Positions 1-9,934 of a stretch of DNA of 64,000 nt are shown piece by piece. The first letter of the stretch is position 1. Each line of letters opens with the position of its first letter. The notes beneath the pieces are model-generated. The model had not been told where the DNA came from and made no database searches. It saw nothing but the letters and a program-made list of their open reading frames with translations. Source of the stretch: Tricholoma matsutake (lineage: Eukaryota > Basidiomycota > Agaricomycetes > Agaricales > Tricholomataceae); the NCBI GenBank assembly GCA_026075535.2, contig AP026541.1, positions 1 through 64,000 on the forward strand, read 5' to 3'. The translations under genes and the position numbers were made by a program.

Positions 1-87
1 CCCTAACCCTAACCCTAACCCTAACCCTAACCCTAACCCTAACCCTAACCCTAACCCTAACCCTAACCCTAAACCCTAAACCCTAAC
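1..87. repeat. Telomere repeat (CCCTAA)n, chromosome left end
   Basis: Uninterrupted CCCTAA hexamers run from base 1, with two CCCTAAA variants near 70-82, and stop at about 87. The C-rich strand reading 5' to 3' into the chromosome is what a left telomere should show (TTAGGG type, usual in filamentous fungi). The repeat passes directly into the body of a gene copy without a spacer; see the junction finding. Confidence 0.97.
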
Positions 88-1297
88 AACAATGTTGACG
101 TTGTTGCATGCCGTCCTGAGATCCCGCTCGTTGGTCAACGTCAGAGATTTGGGATAGGGGGTCTTTGTCACGGTCATTGCAGCGGTCATGAGGTCATTGT
201 CGCGCTGAACCTTGCATGCCGATGCAAGAAGATCTTGTGGGTGGGGGAACATTGGAACATCGAGGGACAACTTGAGTAAGTTGCACCAAAATTGGTCAAT
301 ATTCGTCCGATTCAATCCTGGATGTTCAGTACTAGAATAAATATCATTCAGAGGTTAATGGAGTATATGAGGAAGCATGGTACGTGCATGTAGTCGATAG
401 CAAGGCTAAAACCTCCCGCCATAAGGCTGAGATTTGACATATTGGTGATATGGCTGAAGTTTCCACTGAGTAGAATCTCTACGAACACGTCCCATTTCAT
501 CCATTGAACGGACCACCCTGCTTCCAGAAATGCAATTGCCCAGACCATCTGGTAGAACCATAATCAGATAAGAATATCCAAAGTGATACAATACTTGCCA
601 TGTCATGTATTTGGTACGACTCTAGGTCTGGATTATGGTCGTCCTTATGGGCCCACTCCCGATAGGCCATTCCTGCAGGGGCTGTCCGAATTGCAGCCTT
701 AATAGGGCCTGGGGTATTCCTTTCCATGACATAGCGATCGTACGTTAAGAGAGTCATGACGCTTTCGAGGCTATTCGGCTCTGTACAGATACGAGGACTC
801 TCAACCACGAGCAGTTTCGGCCGAGCACTCGATGCACTGCCTGAATTACCTGGATGTGATTGTACAGACATAGAGGCTATTGCTTCAGGCAGAGATCGAA
901 GATCTGGCAGTGGGTGAGGTGGCAGAGCACCTGAATAGGCGTCGTTGAGTGGTGTGGCAGGGATTAGTGATTGGAATTGAGGCGGAATGTGTCTGTGGTA
1001 CTTGGTATAATGGCCGAGATGCGGAACCCAAGCGGCGTACTCTTCATTTGTTAGTGCGCGACCTCGACTATCAAAATTTCCACACGCATCAGTGCAGTTT
1101 GGATGTACTTCTCTTGATTGGATATGGAAATTTAAGTGGTGGCCGTCCTTTAGGGTCAAAGGAGCTTGTCGCATCCATGCAGGCTGTCTGCGTGACCGGT
1201 TCGCTGCAGCCTGGGTTATTCGACATCCGCACGTGTGTGGACAAATCTCAAAGCCTAGCTGTGGATTCCCTTGCCGTCTTGCGGTACTTTCAGACAT
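88..1297 (-). pseudogene. Subtelomeric multigene-family protein, 3' end removed by the telomere
   Basis: The 5' exon starts at the ATG at 1297 and runs to about 497 (about 266 codons). It opens with a Cys-rich stretch (EICPHTCGC) and continues through a Pro/Ser-rich middle. Further coding sequence follows at about 548-348 and at 315-88, probably separated by short introns. The full-length relative at 44625-46580 continues for at least another 750 bp beyond the point where the telomere begins here, so this copy has lost its C-terminal part. The function is unknown; I know the family only as a repeated hypothetical protein of agaric chromosome ends. Unlike copy 2, the 5' exon here has CGA rather than TGA at 1220-1222 and carries no frameshift near 195. 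Confidence 0.7.
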
Positions 1298-1394
1298 GGT
1301 AGATGTTAGATGTTAGATGGTAATCGATAAGACGTATGATAAGGGGTATGTCACAACCCCATGTGACAGCGTAGCAGAGCTTATATTGTTCTCG

Positions 1395-2330
1395 CCTGCT
1401 GTCGCCGATACTGTGCCAGATACCGTTACAATTTCCATTTCCTACCTCTGGCCGGTCCATTAGACAACATTGGCATGACTATGGACGTCTGGGACGTCCG
1501 CGTACACTGGGTGAACACATGATATGGTAAGTCAGTGCGACCGCAGGCGAGCGCAGGCGAGCGCAGGCGAGCGCAGGCGAGCGCAGGCGACAACAATATT
1601 GTGCCAGATACCCTTACAATTTCCATTTCCTACCTCTGGCCAGTCCGTTAGACAACATTGGCATGACCATGGACGTCTGGGACGTCCGCGTACACTGGGT
1701 GAACACATGATATGGTAAGTCAGTGCGACCGCAGGCGAGCGCAGGCGACAACAATATTGTGCCAGATACCCTTACAATTTCCATTTCCTACCTCTGGCCA
1801 GTCCGTTAGACAACATTGGCATGACCATGGACGTCTGGGACGTCCGCGTACACTGGGTGAACACATGATATGGTAAGTCAGTGCGACCGCAGGCGAGCGC
1901 AGGCGACAACAATATTGTGCCAGATACCCTTACAATTTCCATTTCCTACCTCTGGCCAGTCTTTTAGACACCATTGGCATGACCATGGACGTCTGGGACG
2001 TCCGTGTACACTGGGTGAACACATGATATGGTAAGTTAAGTTAGTGCGACCACAGGCGACAACAATATTGTGCCAGATACCCTTACAATTTCCATTTCCT
2101 ACCTCTGGCCGGTCCTTTAGACAACATTGGCATGACCATGGACGTCTGGGACGTCCGTGTACACTGGGTGAACACATGATATGGTAAGTCAGTGCGACCG
2201 CAGGCGACAACAATATTGTGCCAGATACCCTTACAATTTCCATGTCCTACCTCTGGCCAGTCTTTTAGACAACATTGGCATGACCATGGACGTCTGGGAT
2301 GTCCATGTACACTGGGTGAACAGATGATAG
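1395..2330. repeat. Subtelomeric minisatellite, ~150 bp units (copy 1)
   Basis: Six units each contain 'gtgccagataccctta', 'cctacctctggcc', 'gacgtctgggacgtcc' and 'gggtgaacacatgatatgg'. Unit starts fall near 1412, 1601, 1759, 1917, 2070 and 2219, giving spacings of 189, 158, 158, 153 and 149 bp. The variable length comes from an internal 10 bp repeat, gcaggcgagc, expanded to about five copies at 1546-1592. Open frames across this array are products of the repeat and not genes. Confidence 0.95.
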
Positions 2331-2388
2331 CATTTATTCATAGAAGTACAGGTAGCAATTCAAAAAAATAAACGACGAAATTAAATTA

Positions 2389-3346
2389 TTAAATACTCCG
2401 ACTGCACCTGGGGCATGAGTACACTTTCCATGTCTTCTCAATGACAAAGTCCCGCAAAAAATTTTCGCCCAACAGCGCCAACCAATTCTCTGGCAAGCCG
2501 CCTCCATCTCTCCACTCCTGGATCAGCCCCTGTTGAGAGCCGCTGCCCGTAGTGGCCCAGTTGTTGTTGAAGTCATACTCGTCCATATGGCCTCGGACCG
2601 TAGGCCTGCGCATTACTTCATTTAGTATCTCCGGAAATCCATCTCGAAGGGTCTCGATATCGAGGGTTCCTTGGTTCCTGGGGACCTCGAAATCAGGGCT
2701 GTCCTCATCCTCACCGATACACTCAATGTCCATCCAAACTCCGCATGGGTTGCAGTACCGCTGGCGATCCTCGTGGGGGACATAGAACTCTTCACAAACC
2801 GGGCATGGTGTTTTCGTATGTCGAATGAACCAGATCTGGCTGTTCATTCGCGGTGGATTTGGTAAGGCATCATCAAATTCCCGAAAATATGCTCCAAGCT
2901 TATCGATAATTTTCTCCGATGAAAGCCAATCCACATCATCCTCCAGCAAAACCAGTTCGGTCGGAGACAAATTTTTGTCACTGCTGTGGGTTCCAGTTGA
3001 GTTGATTAGAGAGTTCACAATAACGAGCCACTCACTTTCGGGTATCAGTATGGTCTGTGTAGAACTGCAGCAAAAACCAGGCGGGAGCGCCCGGTTTCAC
3101 ACGAATCTCCCTTACATGCGCGATCCGAAAATCCCTTCGGAGGTTTTTGTTGGCAAGTCTTCCCTTCGGAACCACATAAACACTTGAAGAGAAGTTGGGT
3201 AAGATTGATGCAGCATAGATCAGCTAGATCGGCTGGGCTTACCAATCATTCAAGCTGACCGTGACAGAGTCGCCATTGCCCTCCACAACCGTCTCAGTCA
3301 CCATGGGGAGCTTTTGAATCTTTCTGGAATTGGCTTCAGAGACCAT
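2389..3346 (-). CDS. BAH-PHD domain protein, copy 1 (three exons)
   Basis: Proposed exons are 3346-3243, 3182-3036 and 2983-2389, joined across GT-AG introns of 60 and 52 nt, giving a 281-residue protein. The middle exon and the start of the third read as a bromo-adjacent-homology (BAH) domain: 'VYVVPKG', 'IAHVREIRV', 'WFLLQFYTD' and 'ELVLLEDDVDW'. A PHD-like zinc finger follows (CPVC, CNPC, WMDIEC, and a distant CPRC near the C-terminus), with Asp at the usual His position. BAH-PHD proteins bind modified histones, so a chromatin role near the telomere is plausible but is inferred. ATG 3346 was chosen because it keeps phase with exon 2. An intact second copy lies at 47522-48480. Confidence 0.78.
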
Positions 3347-4378
3347 GGTGGTTGACTCGAAAGACTTATTGATCATGCGATCCGTAGCGATAAGGTGACA
3401 CGTGTTTGGATGCCTGCGTCATTCTTGCGTTTTATCACGTGGTTGACTGCGAGATACTGTTAAAATTTCCTTGTGGCAAGTTCCCGTGACCACAGGTGAC
3501 AACGATATCATGCCAGATGCAGTTAAAATTTAGGTGTCACAGGACATGGACGCCTGTGACGTCCTCGTACACTCGGCGAACATATGATATGGCAAGTCAG
3601 TGCGACCGCAGGCGACAACAATATCGTGCCAGATACCCTTTAAATTTCCTTTTACAACCTCTTCTGAGCCTGGCACCCCAGAAAGACGACACAGCCTTAC
3701 AGGCTTGGAACTCGTTGTGTGATAATAATTAGATGGCGGACACTCAGTAGTAATATAATTGACTATATTCAATGCTAGAATATACGAGCGTTAGTGTAAG
3801 TACATACCCTAAGTAATCTGTAATGATAAACACGATATAATACTCACCTCAGTACTCATATAAGTAACTGAAGTGACCGAAGAATCTATCTAGCTATATA
3901 CATGTTGTGTTAGACAACGGGATAATGGGAGAAAGGTAACTATCAGATGTTTGTCCGGGCGCATCAAAGGGATGCACTAAGAATAGAATACGCATCAAAT
4001 ATGCCGACCGCAACGTGCCGACCGCATGTGATCACAGTGTGAATCTCAACAAACATAGGCACGGACATGGCCGTCTGGGACGTCCGTGTACAGTGGGTGA
4101 ACACATGATATGATAAGTCAGTGCGACCGCAGGCGACGACAATACTGTGCCAGATACCCTTACAATTTCCTTTTCCTACCTCTGGCCAGTCCATTAGACA
4201 ACATTGGCATGACCATGGACGTCTGGGACGTCCGTGTACACTGGGTGAACACATGATATGGTAAGTTAGTGCGACCACAGGCGACAACAATATTGTGCCA
4301 GATACCCTTACAATTTCCTTTTCCAACCTCTGGTCAGTCCATTAGACAACATAGGATGGACATCTGGGACGTCCGCGT
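3347..4378. repeat. Intergenic region with scattered minisatellite fragments
   Basis: No gene is seen. Single or partial units of the ~150 bp minisatellite occur at about 3484-3660 and 4070-4345, separated by AT-rich unique sequence. The same layout recurs at 48481-49560. Confidence 0.8.
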
Positions 4379-4445
4379 ATGATACAAGTCAGTGCAATCG
4401 CAGGTGTGCTTCCAATCGTCCTTCTGATTCACACTTGTCGATCGC

Positions 4446-4482
4446 GGTTTAACTTTAACTTTAACTTTAACTTTAACTTTAT
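4446..4482. repeat. CTTTAA hexamer run (five units)
   Basis: A perfect (AACTTT)n run with the same 6 bp period as the telomere repeat. Copies 43650-43677 (inverted) and 49953-49981 have four units. The repeat lies inside an open frame of about 100 codons (4379-4681) that I do not regard as a gene. Confidence 0.9.
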
Positions 4483-4794
4483 TATGTGGCTGCTTGCAAG
4501 CCCAGTATACTGCTGCAAATATATGACATGGTCATGTGACATCCCTGATTCACACACTCAGCAGGGCGAATTGGGGTGCCTGTGGTCTGAAATCAACCCT
4601 ATCACGGTTAGCCTGGTGTCCAAACCCACAGTGTGTCAAACCCTACAGTGGTTGTCACTAGGTCATGACAACTGCTTTTAGTGTAAACAAATATAAATTC
4701 CACAAGTTACCCTACATCTTGCAAATAGTCTGACAGATATCACATTAAAATCACTTGACAGAATATTGCTGCGTGCAACAATCCTTGGCATGCT

Positions 4795-4945
4795 CGAGAG
4801 AGCATTGTACCCCCTTCTGCCCTCATGGATCCAACCCTAGGTGAGCACTGTACCCCCTTCTGACCCTATGGATCCAACCCTGTGGCCCCCTTCTGCCCCC
4901 ATGGATCAAACCCTGTGGCCAACCCTGGGAGGTCCCATAACCCAA
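4795..4945. repeat. Inner edge of module: 'acccccttctg' repeats ending in telomere-like DNA
   Basis: Three to four ~40 bp units carry 'cccccttctg', 'atggatc' and 'aaccctg'. Module homology ends at 'ggaggtcccat'. The next bases here are AACCCAAACCCAAACCCCCC, a degenerate C-rich telomere-like tract. Confidence 0.75.
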
Positions 4946-5082
4946 ACCCAAACCCCCCACAACAAAGATGAAGCACAGAGAAACAAGGAGAAGAAAACAG
5001 ACAAACAAAAGAAGGATCAATGAGAAACCTACCATGGGTCCAAGTAGAAGGAGGCAGTAAGGAATTCTTCAGGATAAGATTT

Positions 5083-5224
5083 TGATAACTGACATCTAGC
5101 CAAGCACTTGATATTGAAATTGCAAACATACCTCACCAATGTGTAATGTTACTGTAGGGACACAATTCTTCACTCTCCCAGTCATGTGATGCTAGTGACT
5201 TTAGGGCAAGTTTTTTTGACTTTC
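5083..5224. repeat. Inverted-repeat arm, left (partner 11057-11191)
   Basis: The reverse complement of this ~140 bp matches 11057-11191 with small indels, sharing 'acagtaacattacacatt', 'tttgcaatttcaat' and 'actttagggca'. The two arms enclose about 5.8 kb including the helicase relic, so they may be terminal repeats of one old element. Confidence 0.7.
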
Positions 5225-6651
5225 TGAAGGATGCATCTTGGAACATCAGAATTCTTTGTGAGTATGACTTCCAGATGTTCTGATTATGTGGTGATGTCAT
5301 CATTAGGGAGACATGTGGTGTGGAACCAACTTTTGCATTCCCAACAAAATCTATGCTCTTTTATATCAGGGTTCCACAGTGCCATGCATGTCTCTAGACT
5401 GCAATGTCTGGATGACCCCTTTCATACCATTCAGTGAATGTAAGTAGTCCAACTTTTTACAGAAACAACATACTTGAAGACACTGATCCTTGTGGTTCCA
5501 GAAAAATCTTCCAAGTAATGTCAATTATAAGCCAGAGAGATTTATATATCTGACAACTCATATCAGGAGAAATATGTGACAATTGGGGGGTGGTCAAGAT
5601 GTATATTGTTGAGTATTATAGTTTCACACTTGTGTAGGTAGGCTATAAAGGTATTTCAGTCCAAATTGTTATGGGGTAAAGAACTAGCCCACCTGCAATC
5701 CCTTCAGAGCTGATTATAGATTCATGGTTTGAGGCATAAAGATCTTGTTGAGCTCCATTTTTAAGTGCCTGAACCCATATCAGTAGACTCTCATGAGCTG
5801 AATTCCATGATATATTACCTATCTAATATGTCGATACCCTTAGGGCCGACCTGCTTAATGTCATCTTTAGAGTAAAACCATTGCACTTTTAAATAGTGTT
5901 CCTGAAATAATATGAGGTGATCCAGTATCTTCTAGACATTTTCACTGCTTACTCCATTAGAGGGGGGGTTTCCTTTGCTCCTCGGCTCTGGATTTCTACA
6001 ATGAGTGCCTTCCAGTATCTATCTATTGTTTGTTTGTCCAGTGGAAGGCCATCAAGGCCTGCATGGCTCACTAGGCAAAATGAGCCCTCTCTAAACTTCC
6101 ATTCTGAAAGATTCCATGAGATTTCAGCAATGATAAGTCACAATCTCTGCTATACTACTCATCATCAGCTCTTCTCAACCCAGGCTCACTCGACTCTTTC
6201 TGGCACTGGGACATGTACATACCGGCTACACACATGCTGGACTGTTTCTGGTCCTGGAATAACTTGACCCAGTCCTGGTGCAGGACATGAAATACTATGA
6301 CAGCTCCCCAAGACAATAATGTGTCACTGTACTCCTCGACACATCACCTTTTCCAAACATAGACTCACCAGTTACAATGGCTAGGCCCAATGCAGCCCTA
6401 TTAGAACACAGGTTCAGCCTTTCCATCTTTTCACATATATCTTTCACCTTTTAATTAGATACCTTTGTTCCCACTTTTCCATGCAACAAAGATATAGTAG
6501 GTTTTATAGTGCCCATTGGTAGTACATTCCCACTTTGTAACTCTTGTCTCACCGTTCTGATCTTGTCTCACCGTTCTGACTCATTGAGGATACCTAACCT
6601 GCAACCTTCCAACTATGTTACACTAAGCTATGATGCTAATACTTACAACAC

Positions 6652-6681
6652 ACGTGATGGTTCAGAACCATCATGTGCACA
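6652..6681. repeat. Palindromic motif GATGGTTC-GAACCATC, first of a dispersed set
   Basis: The motif reads CGTGATGGTTCAGAACCATC followed by atgtgca. Related copies occur at 7374-7400, at 7584-7617 and about ten times at 33105-33800 (variant 'tgactgttctgaacaatca'). Confidence 0.75.
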
Positions 6682-7316
6682 GTTGGTGGCTGCATGGTAC
6701 AGGCTATTGCACTGGACTCCAGCCACCAGAATTGGAAATACCTATGATTCAAACCTTAGTAAATCTGAGGGACCCAAGAGCAGTTGGAATTATGAATATT
6801 GGATATGTAAAGATCAAGATACAACTATGCTTGGTTACACTATGATATCCTATGTTATAATATGTTACACTAAGCTATGACACTAAGCAAAGCTATCACA
6901 AATGGTCATGACCTGACAACTATAAAGGTGGGTATAGTACAGGCATGTTGGAGCTCAATCATTACTGGCCAAGGGTGGGTCACAGACAGAGTTGGGCAGA
7001 ACACTGCACTTACTGGATGGATCAGTCTTTGCCTACAACCACTTTCCCAAAGGGTTGTGCCTCTGCTTCTACTACAGGACTGGGATTTCAGATGGGATGA
7101 GGTGAGAGAGATAGATCTACAGGCACATGCTACTAAGGTGGGCGATACAGTAGGCAGGAGTATGAAAGAGCAGGGAGGAGGGTTGCATGCAGTGAGTGCT
7201 CCACAGTAACTAAGGTCAAAGAGCAGGTGGATGGGGATGGAGACTACGGAGGTAATAGTGAAGTAACCACACTGAGCTGAATTGTAATTGTCTTCAAGTT
7301 CCAGGTCAGTACTCAA

Positions 7317-7378
7317 TATCATTTGGAATTTATTTGGATGATCAAAATTGGCCATTTGACCGACTGATGTACTATGAT
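7317..7378. repeat. Dispersed ~60 bp repeat (also 10288-10349 and 32370-32438)
   Basis: Shared core: 'catttggaatttatt', 'tcaaaattggccatt', 'ac(c/t)..ctg.tgtactatg'. The copy at 32370-32438 is inverted. It probably represents the end of a short non-autonomous transposon, but no complete element was defined. Confidence 0.6.
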
Positions 7379-8101
7379 GGTTTTGAACCATCACGTGCAT
7401 TGAATAAATTTATTGTCAACAATGTTACTATTGATGTAAGACATTGTACAAAAGTAGTGGTGACTAAATGCACAGCACTATACATAACCCTAAGTTTTCC
7501 AAAGTGGCTACATGTGATGTCTGTCTCACATCAAAAGTAATGTTGTCGACAATAAATCTATTGAGAACTGTCACATGCATCTTAATGCACATGATGGTTC
7601 AGAACCATCACATGCACATTTGACATCTAGATAGTACAGGCCATTGCACTGTACTTGGGCCACTACAAATTGAGATACCTATGTTCCCAACTTTGATAGG
7701 CCTGAGGGACTTGGGAACAGTGAAAATCAAGAATTTTGCATGTGTAGTGCTCAAGATACAACTTCCAGTTGTCATAATCTCATGATCAGCTCCTTCAGAA
7801 CTTATGTAAGAGGGTAAAAATCACCAAACCATTTTTCTAACCTACTGGGACATGTTCCAAGACTAACTGTCAGAAAAGCCTGATTTTTGAGAGCCTCATT
7901 CATGCAGAAACTCATAAAACCTATATTTTCAGCATCTATATAAAATAGAACAATTTTGTATGTGAGTGTCTCACCTACAGAATAGGGAGCTTGCTTTATC
8001 CCAGTCTTTCACTCAATGCTTATTAAAGTACATATTTATTCATTGAATACATATTCCCCAAGATCCATCCCATGTGTATCTAAAGTGAATCCTAATGCTT
8101 C

Positions 8102-9055
8102 TCACCTTGTATTATCCTCTCTCAGCATCTTCATTGGCTCTGTTTCTTCACCATGCTGTAGGCGTTGGATTCCAAAGGGGACACGAAAGGCTAGACCCTT
8201 CAATTTTTTGACCTGGGAAATTGCAACAAATGACAGCCCAGATGAAAAGTCCTTTGGTCCAAGGTCAATTACAGCACATTCTAATGTGATGCCCTGACTC
8301 TTGTGTATGGTGATTGCCCATGCTAAAGTCAGTGGAAGCTGTTCACAAGAAAGCTGGTTTCCAGACTGATCTTCCCATCGGGCAACAACTGGAGAGATAG
8401 GAACCCATGATGGATCAACCCCATGCCAGCCTGGTGTCTGAGGACCTGGTATATTTATCAGACAATGTTTGGATGTGGAGAGAAACATACATACCTGAAT
8501 AACCTGGGCATTCCACAAATAACACTGCAGGAAGTTGGTGGGTCTTTCGATCATCTTGAGGTTGATACCAGATTTTTTTCACAATACCCTGAGATCCATT
8601 GACAAGTCCTAAATAGAATTTAGAAACCAGTTTGAGGACCAAACAGACACAGTACCTTTTGAAGTCCAGAGATTACAAGTGATCATTACACATGCACCCT
8701 CAGCCAGTAGAATCATAGGCTCCAGTCCATCAGCATCTTCATCTGAAGCCTTTTTGGCAGCAGGACTGTTATGTTTAGCCTGACATTGAACCACAGGCCT
8801 TCCAGTTCCTCCTAGACATTGGGTATTGCATTCATGCACTGCAGCTTGAGTTGGTAAAAGGTGCAAGACCTCATTGAACTGTGTGTGATCCTCTGGTGTA
8901 AGATTGGGCCAGAATTGGGTGGGAAATAGCTCATAGTCATCTGAAGATGTTGAGTATGTGCAAAGTTGAAGCAGAGCATCTCGAAATTTGATCTACTCAG
9001 GATCTTCACCTTCTTGGTGGAAAATATGCAGCTGCAAAGAATATAGTCAGTAAGG
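8102..9055 (-). pseudogene. Pif1-like DNA helicase, C-terminal remnant
   Basis: The encoded segment matches the C-terminal half of Pif1/Helitron-type superfamily 1 helicases. It has 'GACVMITCNLW', then 'GLVNGSQG', then the motif V-VI region 'TLAWAITIHKSQGITLEC' and 'SGLSFVAISQVKKLKGL'. Two introns with good GT-AG borders are visible at 8655-8609 and 8494-8446. The N-terminal Walker motifs are absent and a TAG interrupts the frame near 8995 (before 'KFRDALLQL'), so this is a 5'-truncated pseudogene. In fungi such fragments come either from the large Pif1-like gene family or from Helitron transposons. No Rep domain is present to decide, and it lies inside the 5083/11191 inverted-repeat pair. 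Confidence 0.8.
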
Positions 9056-9934
9056 AATTTGGATGTTGGAACTGCACAAAATACTAACAACCATCACCTC
9101 CAGTACATGGAAAAGGAAACACTGGAGTACTGGCAGATGAGATGTAGGCAGGTGGGGGGGAAGACAGAGCGGGAGGAACAGATATATGGATGTCATTTAG
9201 GATTTGTGATAGTGTCTGTGGATGAGATGCTGGGGTTAACTGAAACCTTGATGGTCCAGCCTCTCCAGCAGGTGGAGCACGGTTGAAATCTAAATGTTCA
9301 TCAGTTTTATTCATAACATTATTTCCATGCTTAACATAAAAACTGGAGAAGGATAATTCTAAGCCAAATCTGGTGTGACATTTGGTGCAATGGGAGAGGG
9401 ACCTAAGGATATTGTATGAACTGATTTGAACAATCAGAGGAAACAGTGAGCACACATACTGGGTATTGGTACTTCATGCTGTTTACCATGCCGCTTTGAT
9501 TGGCTGCAAGTGTCCTAGCCTTCTTCGCAGTAGCAAGAAGTGGATCTAAAGATAATCCAGGCATATTCCTAGCTGTGCTCTTGCAAGCACTATGGAATTG
9601 TACTGCAACTAGCAATAGACTGGTCCAGAAAGAGCCAGAGCCAAAGTCCAAGCCAAGAGCCCAAGACAGGTGTTGAACCTGTGTCCCCTGATATTCTGCT
9701 AAAGATTCACCAAATTTCAACATGCCGCAAGACATTGTTCAGGGGAATTAATCCAAAGCTTATAGCAACTCCTGACACACTCCTTTTCTGCCAGGCAGTG
9801 GAAGTGTCAAGGGAGGCAGTAAATGTACTGGAAGCTCCTGACACCATTGAGTGAGAGAGGTCCTGAAGGCTCAGCAAACTGGGACTAAGCAGGACTTCAC
9901 TAAATGCCAATGGACAAAAAGTCACAGCTGACAA
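9056..9934 (-). pseudogene. Unrecognised coding-like remnant upstream of the helicase
   Basis: Three minus-strand stretches (9934-9707, 9735-9403 and 9455-9084) could be pieces of one broken or spliced gene. The last contains a Cys pair ('CTKCHTRFG') and a Pro/Ser-rich tail. No domain was recognised. It may be the remaining part of the element that carried the helicase, or unrelated sequence. Confidence 0.25.

Larger units (their letters stand above)
88..4936. repeat. Subtelomeric module, copy 1
   Basis: This block is matched in the same orientation by 45370-50436 and, for its inner ~0.9 kb, in inverse orientation by 43196-44340. It carries, in order, a truncated family gene, a ~150 bp minisatellite, the BAH-PHD gene, satellite fragments, a CTTTAA hexamer run and a G/C-rich 'acccccttctg' repeat. 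Most differences from copy 2 are CpG to TpG or CpA changes. Copy 2 also carries a ~230 bp insertion (49567-49799) that is absent here. Confidence 0.93.
5225..8101. other. No gene seen; AT-rich repeat debris
   Basis: No convincing coding sequence. A direct repeat of about 200 bp links 6640-6840 with 7580-7775. Both begin with the palindromic motif TGATGGTTCAGAACCATCA, and a third variant of the motif lies at 7374-7400. Confidence 0.6.

Noticed and set aside
1426..2243. Open frames across the subtelomeric minisatellite (also 46573-47376 and 49098-49536)
   Set aside because: They repeat with the ~150 bp unit, occur on both strands and show no domain; they are by-products of the repeat.
4379..4681. 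100-codon frame with an (FN)n stretch, also at 43450-43746 and 49885-50181
   Set aside because: The FN repeat is the CTTTAA microsatellite and the rest has no protein-like signal; identity between copies is explained by the module duplication.
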